This document shows positions 28,077 to 36,895 of a stretch of 40,485 nucleotides of DNA, piece by piece. Positions within the stretch are counted from its first letter, which is position 1. Each line of letters opens with the position of its first letter. The translations under genes were made by a program, and so were the position numbers. The DNA comes from Hellea sp. (lineage in GTDB: Bacteria > Pseudomonadota > Alphaproteobacteria > Caulobacterales > Maricaulaceae): assembly GCA_020627655.1 (NCBI GenBank), contig JAHDGM010000011.1, positions 1 through 40,485 on the forward strand. The letters run 5' to 3'. The notes beneath the pieces are model-generated. The model ran no database searches. It was not told where the DNA came from and saw only the letters and a list, made by a program, of their open reading frames with translations.

Positions 28077-29195
28077 ATGTCCCAAAAGAATGGTGATATT
28101 ATGTTTTCCAAAGTGAAAATACGTGAGGGGCATGACAACTTTTTTACACCAATAAGGCTCTTATTTGCTCTTATGGTTCTCATAGGGCACGCTTTTGTTG
28201 TTATTGGCGGGCATTCTGATTTCGAACCTGAAATTTTCTTCGAATACACCCCAAGTTACCTGGCTGTTAATCTTTTCTTTGTGGCGTCTGGATTTCTAGT
28301 TACAAAAAGCATGCTTTACCGAGAGGATTTAGCCGAATATGGAGCAGCTCGGTTCCTTCGGATATTCCCCGCCCTGTTCATTCATGTTCTATTCGTGATG
28401 TTTGCCATTGGTCCATTTGTGACAAATATGCCAATACTTCAATTTTTCGCTGACCCTGCATTTTGGACTCAGCCATTTCAAGTTTTAACTTTTTATCAAA
28501 CCGAAATGATTTTACCGGGCGCGTTTTCAACCAATCATGAGCAAATTGGCTCCGCTGCTCTTTGGACATTACGATACGAAGTCTTGGCCTATATTGGTAC
28601 AGCAATAGCTTTTGCCCTGGGTCTGTTGAAACATCGATGGATGTTAATAGCGCAATTTGTTATATTTGCTTTCGCTTGGCCGTTAGCACATATTCTAGGT
28701 ATCTATGATGACTTGCCCGGCACACTCCAATCAATCTTGCGTTTTGGCCTCGCTTATGGGCTTGGAGCCGCAATTTATGCTTTAAAAGACAAACTTTCAT
28801 TCCATGCACTTGGCATCTTTATTCTTGGCTTAGTAACAGCACTATTCAACAATACGGTCTTCATGGAAGTCTTTGTAACATTATGGCTTGGCTATATTGT
28901 GTTCTGGATGGCTTACGTCAAAATACCAGCTTTAAATGGTCTCAAAAAGCTCAGTGATACATCTTACGGCATCTACATTTATCACTGGGTAGTTCTACAG
29001 ACATTGTATTACTACGCACCGGGTTTAAATATCTGGCAACTCCTCTTGCTGGCCTTACCTGCGACTACAGCCTTTGCTTATGCATCATGGCACCTGGTCG
29101 AATCCCCTATGCTTAGAAAAAAAACAACCTTTGCAAAATTTCTCAAAGCCAGGCTTGGCAAGGCCAATAATGAAATCATATCGCCAGCTGAATAA
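28077..29195 (+). CDS. Acyltransferase family 3 membrane protein
   Basis: This is a polytopic inner-membrane O-acyltransferase of 372 residues with about ten spans. FTPIRLLFALMVLIGHAFV carries the family R and H near the first helix, and FFVASGFLVTKS and ARFLRIFPALF follow. Such enzymes acetylate or otherwise acylate surface glycans; the substrate is unknown. A second ATG at 28101, preceded by GGTGAT, is an alternative start. It stands alone on the plus strand between lipA and lpd, breaking a conserved gene chain, and looks acquired. Confidence 0.9.
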   Translation: MSQKNGDIMFSKVKIREGHDNFFTPIRLLFALMVLIGHAFVVIGGHSDFEPEIFFEYTPSYLAVNLFFVASGFLVTKSMLYREDLAEYGAARFLRIFPALFIHVLFVMFAIGPFVTNMPILQFFADPAFWTQPFQVLTFYQTEMILPGAFSTNHEQIGSAALWTLRYEVLAYIGTAIAFALGLLKHRWMLIAQFVIFAFAWPLAHILGIYDDLPGTLQSILRFGLAYGLGAAIYALKDKLSFHALGIFILGLVTALFNNTVFMEVFVTLWLGYIVFWMAYVKIPALNGLKKLSDTSYGIYIYHWVVLQTLYYYAPGLNIWQLLLLALPATTAFAYASWHLVESPMLRKKTTFAKFLKARLGKANNEIISPAE

Positions 29196-29209
29196 TTAAC
29201 TCCGCATAG

Positions 29210-30610
29210 TTAAATGTGAAGTGCGCGATCGTAAGCGGCTAATACGGCTTCATGCATCATTTCAGATAGAGTTGGGTGAGGGAAAACAGTTTCAATAAGT
29301 TCTGCTTCAGTTGTTTCCAATTGCCGGGCGATAGTGTACCCTTGGATTAATTCAGTGACTTCTGCCCCAATCATATGGGCGCCTAATAGTTCACCCGTTT
29401 TCTTATCAAAGACAGTTTTAATCAGACCATCAGCCTCACCAAGCGCTACAGCTTTACCATTACCAATGAACGGAAACTTACCGACACGAATGTCATGACC
29501 CGCCGACTTCGCTTCGGCTTCTGTATACCCAACACTCGCAATTTGCGGATGGCAATAGGTACATCCAGGGATAGCATTTGCATCAAGAGGATGCGGGTTC
29601 AATCCGGCAATTTTTTCAATACATATAATCCCTTCATGGGACGCTTTATGGGCAAGCCAAGGCGGCGTGGTTACATCGCCAATCGCGTAAAGCCCGGGAA
29701 CTCCTGTGAAACTATAATTATCAACATCAATATGGTTTCGATCAATTTTAACGCCCAAAGTTTCCAGTCCCATATTTTCCACATTCCCGACAATACCAAT
29801 TGCCAGAATTATACGATCAAAGGTTTCGCTGACTTCCCCTGTTGAAGATTTAAGAACAGCAGCAATGTTCGTTGCGCCTGGTTTTACAGATTTCACTTGT
29901 GTGCCTGTGAGAATTTTCATGCCACGTTTTTTAAAAGCTTTTTGCGCGAACGCGGAAACCTCAGCGTCTTCCGCGGGTAAAATTCGATCTACCATTTCCA
30001 CGACTGTGACATCAGTACCAAAGGCATCATAAAAACTGGCAAATTCCATACCGATAGCACCTGATCCAATTACCAGAAGCTTTCCTGGAAGATCCTCTGG
30101 GATCATAGCTTCTTTGGCCGTCCAGATATATTTTCCATCCGGCGCCAGTCCTGCTTGCGGGATGGTACGGGCTCTAGCGCCAGATGCTAGAATAACGTGT
30201 TTGGCCTCATATGTTACATTACTCACATGAACTCTGGGCGCAGGCTTTCCGGGAGTCAGGGTTGCAAACCCTTCAACCACCGTAATTTTGTGCTTCTTCA
30301 TTAAAAATGAGATGCCTTTAGACATCTGCGCGGCAATATCCCGCGACCGCTTGACAATTGCCGATAAATCAAATCCTGTCTGCGCAGTGAGGCCATAATT
30401 GGCAGCGTGCTGCATTTGGGTGTAAACTTCGGCTGACCGCAACAAAGCTTTTGTCGGAATGCATCCCCAATTCAAACAGACACCACCTAGCGCCTCTTTT
30501 TCGATAATGGCCGTTTTATACCCTAATTGAGCAGCCCTGATTGCAGTGACATAACCGCCAGGTCCAGACCCTATTACAACAACATCGAATTTTTGACTTG
30601 TCACAACCAC
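29210..30610 (-). CDS. lpdA: Dihydrolipoyl dehydrogenase (E3)
   Basis: This is the FAD enzyme that re-oxidises dihydrolipoyl groups of the pyruvate dehydrogenase complex. It has 466 residues. The FAD-binding GSGPGG is at 14-19 and the redox-active disulfide is C45/C50 in GGVCLNWGCIPTK. The NAD-binding motif is GSGAIGMEF, and the C-terminal catalytic block is HPTLSEMMHEA. It lies downstream of pdhABC and an uncharacterised envelope gene on the same strand. Confidence 0.98.
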   Translation of the reverse strand: MVVTSQKFDVVVIGSGPGGYVTAIRAAQLGYKTAIIEKEALGGVCLNWGCIPTKALLRSAEVYTQMQHAANYGLTAQTGFDLSAIVKRSRDIAAQMSKGISFLMKKHKITVVEGFATLTPGKPAPRVHVSNVTYEAKHVILASGARARTIPQAGLAPDGKYIWTAKEAMIPEDLPGKLLVIGSGAIGMEFASFYDAFGTDVTVVEMVDRILPAEDAEVSAFAQKAFKKRGMKILTGTQVKSVKPGATNIAAVLKSSTGEVSETFDRIILAIGIVGNVENMGLETLGVKIDRNHIDVDNYSFTGVPGLYAIGDVTTPPWLAHKASHEGIICIEKIAGLNPHPLDANAIPGCTYCHPQIASVGYTEAEAKSAGHDIRVGKFPFIGNGKAVALGEADGLIKTVFDKKTGELLGAHMIGAEVTELIQGYTIARQLETTEAELIETVFPHPTLSEMMHEAVLAAYDRALHI

Positions 30611-30709
30611 CTCTAATATTCACACACGAATTACTTCGCGTGTAGTTTAGACATAGCTATATTAAATGTATTGGAATTTATAGTCTTATTTCGCTCAGAA
30701 AGACCGTCT

Positions 30710-31510
30710 CTATCGTCTAGCTGTAATTCCCAGAAGCGCCTCAATGACGTGTAATCGCATGACATCTTTAAGCTCCCCAACTTCAACATCTTCGATCAAA
30801 GCGAAAGCTTCATTTGCCATACCCTGTTCAGCCATACCCATAGCAATTCGGGAACGTGCCGTATCACGTAATTCAACTTGCTGTATTTTTAGCGCCGCCT
30901 TTTTTGCCTCATCGAACAAACCATATCGTCCTGCATAATCAGAAAGATCAAGATATGCGCGGTCGCGTAAATCAGACTGTTCTATTTTTTTTGCCTGCTC
31001 AAACGCCACATTGATACGGCTTTGAAATGGTGAAACTTTTTTGGGTTGAGTATTATCTGTTAAAGTTGGAATGTTTGAAGGCTCTGTAACAACTACAGGG
31101 CTGGCATTCACAGTCCTATTTTGTGTGCTTGGGCCCGTAGGCCGCGTTGTCGTGGTGATATAACCCTGTTGCACCATGCCTTCTTGTGTTGCAGCAAACT
31201 CAGACTCTTCATCTTGATTAGCTTGAGCAGCGATAACCTCTACTTCAGCCTCGTAAGGATTATCGGGACCGGCTTCAGGCGTCTCCTTAACTTCATTCGG
31301 CGATAAATTACCTGTCCCAAGATATCGCTTAATAAAGCTTTTTTCTGCCTTATCTTCAGCACTTATGTCACCTGCAGCTACAACTGGTTCACTTGCCGTC
31401 AACTTTACAGACCCACCGTTTTCCTGAGACGGGGAGGAAAAATAAATCATGCTCCCAGCTAATGCAGCCGCACAGGTTGCAGCGATAAATGTCTTCAAGG
31501 CCATACTCAC
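30710..31510 (-). CDS. Uncharacterised exported or membrane-anchored protein with helical repeats
   Basis: I do not recognise a named family. The 266 residues begin with a short basic stretch and a hydrophobic segment (about 5-25), a signal peptide or anchor. Residues about 30-150 are low-complexity, acidic and Thr/Pro-rich, probably disordered. The C-terminal 100 residues are helical. They repeat a pattern of about 30 residues (QSDLRDRAYLDL, then QVELRDTARSRI, then VGELKDVMRLHV), like TPR-type solenoids. It sits between pdhC and lpd. A link to pyruvate dehydrogenase is not evident, because the protein should face the periplasm. Confidence 0.7.
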   Translation of the reverse strand: MSMALKTFIAATCAAALAGSMIYFSSPSQENGGSVKLTASEPVVAAGDISAEDKAEKSFIKRYLGTGNLSPNEVKETPEAGPDNPYEAEVEVIAAQANQDEESEFAATQEGMVQQGYITTTTRPTGPSTQNRTVNASPVVVTEPSNIPTLTDNTQPKKVSPFQSRINVAFEQAKKIEQSDLRDRAYLDLSDYAGRYGLFDEAKKAALKIQQVELRDTARSRIAMGMAEQGMANEAFALIEDVEVGELKDVMRLHVIEALLGITARR

Positions 31511-31617
31511 TTTTCCCTTTTACAGGTTTTCACAAGCATAAACTATGCCAGAGCGCAGTAAAATTAAGACATAAATAGCGAGAGACACCATAAAAGTCTC
31601 ACCTATAAAGCGAATTT

Positions 31618-32943
31618 CTAGAGCATCATTGTAATTGGCTGTTCGACGTACCGTTTGAAATGCTGTAGCCATTTCGCGCCTAAGGCACCATCAACAACGC
31701 GGTGATCGCAAGTCAATGAAACGGTCATCAGCGTGGCAACCGCCAATGCACCATCCTTTACAACAGCCCTGGGAGTTCCTGCTCCAACCGATAAAATCAT
31801 TCCATGTGGCTCATTGATAATTGAACCAAACTCACGAATACCCATCATTCCCAAATTCGACATACTAAATGTACCGCCTTGAAACTCCAGAGGCTTCAGC
31901 TTGCGATCTTTTGCACGGATTATCAGATCATCCATTTCCGCAGAAATTGTGGATAGTCCCTTATTTTGCGCCTGGCGTACGATTGGTGTAATCAGGCCGC
32001 CTTCAATGGCAACCGCCACCGCAACATCCGCATTTTTATGAATTGCAATACCATCAGGGGTATAACTGGCATTCGCCTCAGGTACGTGTTTCAAAGCAAG
32101 TGCACAGGCACGGATCAACATATCGTTTACAGATATACGTATCCCTTCAGGCGTTTGGCCATTAAGCTCTTTACGCATAGCCAAAAGTTTGTCTATTTCA
32201 CAATCTACAACCAGAGGGAAATCAGGAACATTTATGTGCGAGTCAAGCAAACGCTTGGCTACAACTTTTTGTATGTTATTCATCGGCAGCAAATCATAGC
32301 TGCCAGGCTCGACCCCTAGCTTTGTGAGGTAATCTGCCCCGCCGCCTAAGGGCATACCAACTTCGCGAGTATCGAGGGCTTGTCGTTCGCGTGGTTCACG
32401 CACCAATCCTGAAGGTTCTTCAGTGGTTGCAGGTCCACTAAGCTTAGCCTTTACAATATCAGCTTTTACTATACGGCCCTGAGGCCCAGTACCTGAAACA
32501 GTAGTCAAATCGAGACCCGCTTCAGCTGCGAGACGTTTGGCCAATGGTGACACTTTAATGCGATCGCCATTATTTTCTTGCACTTTTTCAGGCGTGGTAA
32601 GTGGCGCTACAGTCTCAGATTTAGATTGCTTTGCCTCTTGGCTATTAGGAGGAGTTAAAGCAGAACCAGACTTATAATTAGTCAGTACGCTGTCGTCTTC
32701 GTCATCTTCTAACAATATGGCAATGGGTGCATTGACCATGACCCCTTCTGTTCCTTCAGGAATAAGTATTTTGGCTAGCTTACCCTCCTCAACAGCTTCG
32801 ATTTCCATCGTCGCTTTGTCGGTCTCAATTTCGGCTAACACGTCACCGGAACTCACTATATCGCCCTCTGAGATCAGCCATTTTGACAATGTACCTTCTT
32901 CCATTGTAGGCGACAATGCAGGCATAAGGATTTCAATAGGCAT
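31618..32943 (-). CDS. pdhC: Pyruvate dehydrogenase E2, dihydrolipoamide acetyltransferase
   Basis: E2 is the core of the pyruvate dehydrogenase complex and transfers acetyl groups to CoA. It has 441 residues. One N-terminal lipoyl domain carries the lipoylated K43 (ETDKATME). A Pro/Thr-rich linker and the E3/E1-binding domain ([15 protein letters not shown]) follow. The catalytic domain ends with the active-site motif DHRVVDGA. It follows pdhB by 2 bases. Confidence 0.98.
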   Translation of the reverse strand: MPIEILMPALSPTMEEGTLSKWLISEGDIVSSGDVLAEIETDKATMEIEAVEEGKLAKILIPEGTEGVMVNAPIAILLEDDEDDSVLTNYKSGSALTPPNSQEAKQSKSETVAPLTTPEKVQENNGDRIKVSPLAKRLAAEAGLDLTTVSGTGPQGRIVKADIVKAKLSGPATTEEPSGLVREPRERQALDTREVGMPLGGGADYLTKLGVEPGSYDLLPMNNIQKVVAKRLLDSHINVPDFPLVVDCEIDKLLAMRKELNGQTPEGIRISVNDMLIRACALALKHVPEANASYTPDGIAIHKNADVAVAVAIEGGLITPIVRQAQNKGLSTISAEMDDLIIRAKDRKLKPLEFQGGTFSMSNLGMMGIREFGSIINEPHGMILSVGAGTPRAVVKDGALAVATLMTVSLTCDHRVVDGALGAKWLQHFKRYVEQPITMML

Positions 32944-32945
32944 AT

Positions 32946-34322
32946 CTAGTCCTTATAACACACTTGCTTGGCGGCACGCACCACATCATCGACGCCCGGC
33001 AAAGACATAGCTTCTAAATTAGCCGCATATGGTAACGGCACATCAAGTTGGTGAACCCGGGCTGGCGGCGCATCCAGATAATCAAAAGCTTCCTGTATGA
33101 CCACAGCTGAAATTTCCGCGCCAACGCCATGTTGACCCCAACCTTCTTCCGCGCACACAATTCGGTTAGTTTTCTTGACCGATTGCAATACAGTTTCCGT
33201 ATCAAGTGGCCGAAGCGTTCTAAGGTCGATAATTTCAGCATCAATGCCCTCAGCCGCTAGTATTTCTGCTGCTTCTAATGAGCGGCCGACCATACGAGAG
33301 TGAGCGACAATTGTAACATCTGCACCTTCACGACGGATTTTTGCTTTACCGATTGGGATCAAAAAATCGTCCATGTCGGGAACTTCAAATGTCTCACCAT
33401 ATAATAATTCATGTTCTAAAAATACGACTGGATTAGGGTCCCGAATAGCAGCTTTTAATAAGCCTTTTGCATCCGCTGAATCATATGGCGCTACAACCTT
33501 TAGGCCTGGCACATGAGCATACCATGATGAATAATCCTGTGAGTGTTGAGCGCCAACACGGGATGCTGCGCCGTTTGGTCCGCGAAAGACGATTGGGCAA
33601 CGCATTTGCCCACCAGACATGTAAAGCGTTTTAGCGGCTGAATTTATAATATGATCAATGGCCTGCATGGCAAAATTGAATGTCATAAACTCCACAATAG
33701 GCTTTAAGCCGCCAAAGGCAGCCCCAACACCAATTCCTGCAAACCCATGTTCCGTAATTGGTGTATCAACAACCCGTTTAGAACCAAATTCTTCAAGTAG
33801 GCCCCGCGTGACTTTATAGGCACCCTGATATTCAGCAACTTCTTCACCCATGACGAATACAGTTGGGTCGCGGCGCATCTCTTCAGCCATCGCGTCACGC
33901 AAAGCATCACGTACAGTTAACTCGACCATATTGACGTTAGTCGGTAAAACTGTTTCGGGCGGAAGGTTGCTCTTAGTCGCCACGGGCGGCTTTGCTGTCT
34001 CATGAACTGGCCCAGGCTCTGGCTTCTTAGCAGGTTGCGAGGCAGGCTCTAGAGTAGCAGATAAACTGCTGGCATCCTCACCGTCTTCAAGCAGTTGTAA
34101 AATAACGGCTCCAACTTTTACGTTTTCTGTACCTTCTGCCACAACAATTTTACCGACAACACCTTCATCGATGGATTCAACTTCCATGGTCGCTTTATCA
34201 GTTTCAATTTCCGCTAACACATCACCTGACGAAACAGCATCGCCTTCTTTGACGACCCATTTAGCAAGCGTTCCTTCTTCCATAGTAGGTGACAAGGCAG
34301 GCATTTTAATTTCAATTGGCAT
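32946..34322 (-). CDS. pdhB: Pyruvate dehydrogenase E1 beta with N-terminal lipoyl domain
   Basis: This is the beta subunit of the thiamine-diphosphate-dependent E1 component. I place the start at [10 protein letters not shown] (458 residues), 4 bases after pdhA. The open frame continues 37 codons upstream into pdhA without family sequence. Residues 1-80 form a lipoyl domain with K43 in ETDKATME. An Ala/Pro-rich linker joins this to the E1-beta fold (from about 135), with [25 protein letters not shown] and [11 protein letters not shown]. The lipoyl fusion is known in alphaproteobacteria. Confidence 0.97.
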   Translation of the reverse strand: MPIEIKMPALSPTMEEGTLAKWVVKEGDAVSSGDVLAEIETDKATMEVESIDEGVVGKIVVAEGTENVKVGAVILQLLEDGEDASSLSATLEPASQPAKKPEPGPVHETAKPPVATKSNLPPETVLPTNVNMVELTVRDALRDAMAEEMRRDPTVFVMGEEVAEYQGAYKVTRGLLEEFGSKRVVDTPITEHGFAGIGVGAAFGGLKPIVEFMTFNFAMQAIDHIINSAAKTLYMSGGQMRCPIVFRGPNGAASRVGAQHSQDYSSWYAHVPGLKVVAPYDSADAKGLLKAAIRDPNPVVFLEHELLYGETFEVPDMDDFLIPIGKAKIRREGADVTIVAHSRMVGRSLEAAEILAAEGIDAEIIDLRTLRPLDTETVLQSVKKTNRIVCAEEGWGQHGVGAEISAVVIQEAFDYLDAPPARVHQLDVPLPYAANLEAMSLPGVDDVVRAAKQVCYKD

Positions 34323-34326
34323 AGCT

Positions 34327-35343
34327 CTAAACCTCAACCAACACGTCGGTATAGAGTTCAGACGGATCTGGCTCAGGTGACTCAAGGGCAAACTCCGCTG
34401 AGTCCGCAACAATTTCTTTAATCTCCTTATCAATCGCCTTCAAACTATCCAAATCCGCCCATTTTTCATCAAGCAATCGAGATTTCACCGCATCAATAGG
34501 ATCTCGCTCTCCACGCATTTCCTTGACCTCATCGCGGGTACGGTACTTAGCCGGGTCGGACATAGAATGCCCGCGATATCGATAGGTTTTCATCTCAAGA
34601 ATCATAGGGCCTTTACCGTCTCGAGCATGTTTTATGGCCTTTAGTCCAGCTTCGCGCACAGCCAGCACATTCATACCGTCCACTTGCACCCCTTCAATGC
34701 CGAAACTAATGCCACGTTTGTAAAGTTCAGTCTCGGCTGAGGACCGCTCGACAGACGTTCCCATGGCATATTGATTATTCTCAATAACAAATATGACTGG
34801 CAGGTCCCATAACTCGGCCATATTAAACGTTTCGTAGACTTGCCCCTGATTGGCCGCCCCGTCCCCAAAGAAAGCCAGGCTAACAGCATTGTTTCCAAGA
34901 TATTTGTTCGCGAATCCTAGACCCGCCCCAATTGGCACTTGGGCACCGACAATACCGTGTCCACCATAGAATTTTTTCTCGACGGAAAACATATGCATGG
35001 AGCCGCCCTTACCTTTAGAATATCCGCCGATCCGCCCAGTAAGCTCAGCCATAACTCCGCGCGGGGACATTCCGCAAGCCAACATATGCCCATGATCCCG
35101 ATATGATGTGATCATTTGATCACCTTCAACCATAGCGTGACGCATACCGACAACAACTGCTTCCTGGCCGATATAAAGGTGACAAAAGCCAGCAATCTGG
35201 CCCATACCGTAAAGCTGTCCCGCTTTTTCTTCAAAGCGGCGGATCAACAACATATCTCGGTAAAGGGTCGTCAGATCATCTTGATCCGTCTTGATCTTCT
35301 TTTGTTTCGCTAATTTTGCGTTACCTTGGAGCTTTTGCGCCAT
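34327..35343 (-). CDS. pdhA: Pyruvate dehydrogenase E1 alpha
   Basis: E1 alpha decarboxylates pyruvate together with PdhB. It has 338 residues. The thiamine-diphosphate motif runs from [14 protein letters not shown] to [13 protein letters not shown], and [14 protein letters not shown] is the conserved loop near the active site. It is the first gene of pdhABC. The 70 bases upstream, after ftsB, probably hold the promoter unless ftsB is co-transcribed. Confidence 0.98.
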   Translation of the reverse strand: MAQKLQGNAKLAKQKKIKTDQDDLTTLYRDMLLIRRFEEKAGQLYGMGQIAGFCHLYIGQEAVVVGMRHAMVEGDQMITSYRDHGHMLACGMSPRGVMAELTGRIGGYSKGKGGSMHMFSVEKKFYGGHGIVGAQVPIGAGLGFANKYLGNNAVSLAFFGDGAANQGQVYETFNMAELWDLPVIFVIENNQYAMGTSVERSSAETELYKRGISFGIEGVQVDGMNVLAVREAGLKAIKHARDGKGPMILEMKTYRYRGHSMSDPAKYRTRDEVKEMRGERDPIDAVKSRLLDEKWADLDSLKAIDKEIKEIVADSAEFALESPEPDPSELYTDVLVEV

Positions 35344-35413
35344 ATCCCCTCACTTCATTTTGCATATGAATTATATAAGTGATTTCCCAGATAAAGCGTT
35401 ACGGTTTACTAAG

Positions 35414-35716
35414 TTACGGGTCAAGCCAAATCGTTATTTCATTCGGATGCGAATAATAGACTGCTCGACGAGCCTTCATATCCAATAAATCCCGATTGAG
35501 GTCTTGTGCCCTAAGGGCCTCGACTTGAAACTCCAACTCGCTTTTGATCAATTTTATGCCTTCCAGGTCCTCAGAATGGCGCTCTATATCAGCTTCATAG
35601 TCAACCCAACTCATCAAACCCTGCGATCCAGACAAGGCGTGAAAGGCCAGATAAATATAAAACGCACAAATAGCCAAAACGGGCCATGATTTACGGAATT
35701 TCATCAGCTTTTCCAT
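35414..35716 (-). CDS. ftsB: FtsB/DivIC-type septum formation initiator
   Basis: This is a single-span division protein of the FtsQBL type. It has 100 residues: a cytoplasmic tip, a membrane span (about 10-29), the GSQGLMSW turn, a coiled coil (about 40-75) and a short C-terminal beta region (HPNEITIWLDP). A second ATG at codon 5, with GGAAAAG upstream, may be the true start. ftsB next to pdhA is normal in alphaproteobacteria, usually with eno on the other side. Here a phage-like element is on the other side. Confidence 0.85.
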   Translation of the reverse strand: MEKLMKFRKSWPVLAICAFYIYLAFHALSGSQGLMSWVDYEADIERHSEDLEGIKLIKSELEFQVEALRAQDLNRDLLDMKARRAVYYSHPNEITIWLDP

Positions 35717-35820
35717 GAGCCGGACAATGCGCAGAACATGGTTAGCAGACTATTAAATTTGGGAGAGAGAGTCCCGAGAAATGGGAAAATGCACCAGAAC
35801 AGGCGCGGTAAGATAGCAGC

Positions 35821-36177
35821 TTAAAACAAACTGAAGAACTTTTTAGAAGCCTTTTCAGACCTATGCTCAACTGGCAGATCATTAGTGATAAGGACGTCAT
35901 TCACTTTTAAGTGATTTTCTAAGGTCTTCAATTGCCCCTTGCAATCCTCATGGGCCAAAACCAATCGAACCACATAAGTGGCAATATCAGCGTCTGAAGA
36001 CTTACGGGCTGGCACCATGGGAGCTTCTACACAGTTGAACATTTGTCTAGTCATGGTCAGTTTCGGATTGGGTTGCGGCTTCACGCTGGCGCAACCACTC
36101 AAAAGCCCCGTCAATAGGAGGAGACTCATAACAATTATAATTGTCCGGTAAGGATTGAATAAGAACATATGCATCAT
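35821..36177 (-). CDS. Outer-membrane spanin lipoprotein (Rz1-like)
   Basis: The outer spanin joins with the inner spanin to fuse the two membranes at the last step of phage lysis. The 118 residues have a lipoprotein signal (hydrophobic 12-25) and lipobox LLSGC, lipidated C29. A Pro/Lys-rich stretch follows, then the segment CVEAPMVPA ... HEDCKGQL, a pattern seen in Rz1-like proteins of many proteobacterial prophages. AAGGAAC precedes the start. The first 131 bases overlap the end of the inner spanin gene in another frame, the classic Rz/Rz1 arrangement. Confidence 0.85.
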   Translation of the reverse strand: MMHMFLFNPYRTIIIVMSLLLLTGLLSGCASVKPQPNPKLTMTRQMFNCVEAPMVPARKSSDADIATYVVRLVLAHEDCKGQLKTLENHLKVNDVLITNDLPVEHRSEKASKKFFSLF

Positions 36178-36418
36178 CTTGTTCCTTTTTATGCTGCTCG
36201 CGCCGGCTGAATTGTCGGCTCTGAGACGCTATGACAGAGTCTTTTTCGGCCACAACTTTCAAGGCCTGATCACGCTCAGTCTTGATTTCGTCTTTTTGCT
36301 GTTTGAGTGTTTTTACTTGCCAGTTTAAAATCAGAACGCCTGTAAAAAGCGCCATAAAAACATAGGCCGCGCCGCCGCTTAGTAACGTCTTCAAGCCTTG
36401 CGGGACTAGTTTCATCAT
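36047..36418 (-). CDS. Inner-membrane spanin (Rz-like)
   Basis: This 123-residue protein has one N-terminal membrane span (about 17-33). A strongly charged coiled coil (about 35-80) and a C-terminal region with a cysteine (NCYESPPI) follow. This is the topology of an inner spanin, with the coiled coil crossing the periplasm. Its ATG overlaps the stop of the DUF5675 gene (ATGA), and its 3' third encodes the outer spanin start in another frame. Confidence 0.85.
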   Translation of the reverse strand: MMKLVPQGLKTLLSGGAAYVFMALFTGVLILNWQVKTLKQQKDEIKTERDQALKVVAEKDSVIASQSRQFSRREQHKKEQDDAYVLIQSLPDNYNCYESPPIDGAFEWLRQREAATQSETDHD

Positions 36419-36855
36419 AAGTCATTATCCAAAAAATCTATGCAGGCCTCGCTAGCCCTAACAGAGTCAATGACGTGGCTGTAAAACCGGATATAGGTTT
36501 TCTTCGATTGCCAAACCGCCCAACTGTCAAAGTCAGCTCGCCCCAGCAATAGACAACCGGCTGTATCCCGCTCGAAATTACCCACATGAATCAATACCCA
36601 ACGAAAGTCAGGCACATCGACAACCTCAATCATGCCGCGATGAAAGTCCCCAAAAACACTGCTATATCGACTATGAAACCCGCCCGTGCGGCGAAGCCCT
36701 AAGCCATAATGTCCAGCCGGAATTCGCGTCTCGCCCGGGATCTTAAAACGCCGATATTCATCTTCCAGCCCATGACAGAAGAATTTTTCATTCACGTAGA
36801 CACGCGAAATTGTTACGTCGCGATTACTCACAACGCGGTCAACGGTAATTTTCAT
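36415..36855 (-). CDS. DUF5675-like protein, candidate phage endolysin
   Basis: The 146 residues show the features I associate with DUF5675: YVNEKFFCHGLEDEYR, GETRIPAGHYGL, and LIHVGN followed by DTAGCLLLG. There is no signal peptide or membrane span. H90 and C101 are placed much as in Cys/His L,D-transpeptidase-type active sites, which is inference only. The gene is directly upstream of, and overlapping, the spanin pair, where an endolysin is expected, and no other lysozyme, amidase or peptidase is in view. It could instead be a virion or tail-associated protein. Confidence 0.7.
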   Translation of the reverse strand: MKITVDRVVSNRDVTISRVYVNEKFFCHGLEDEYRRFKIPGETRIPAGHYGLGLRRTGGFHSRYSSVFGDFHRGMIEVVDVPDFRWVLIHVGNFERDTAGCLLLGRADFDSWAVWQSKKTYIRFYSHVIDSVRASEACIDFLDNDL

Positions 36856-36895
36856 GAATTAGATCAAATATTATTTATAGACTAATACTCTAAAG

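Noticed and set aside
31580-31605. Hairpin GAGAC/GTCTC between pdhC and the envelope protein gene
   Set aside because: Five base pairs without a T-tract; too weak to call a terminator.
34323-34433. 37-codon N-terminal extension of pdhB
   Set aside because: It is pdhA coding sequence in another frame. The lipoyl domain starts exactly at the ATG at 34322.
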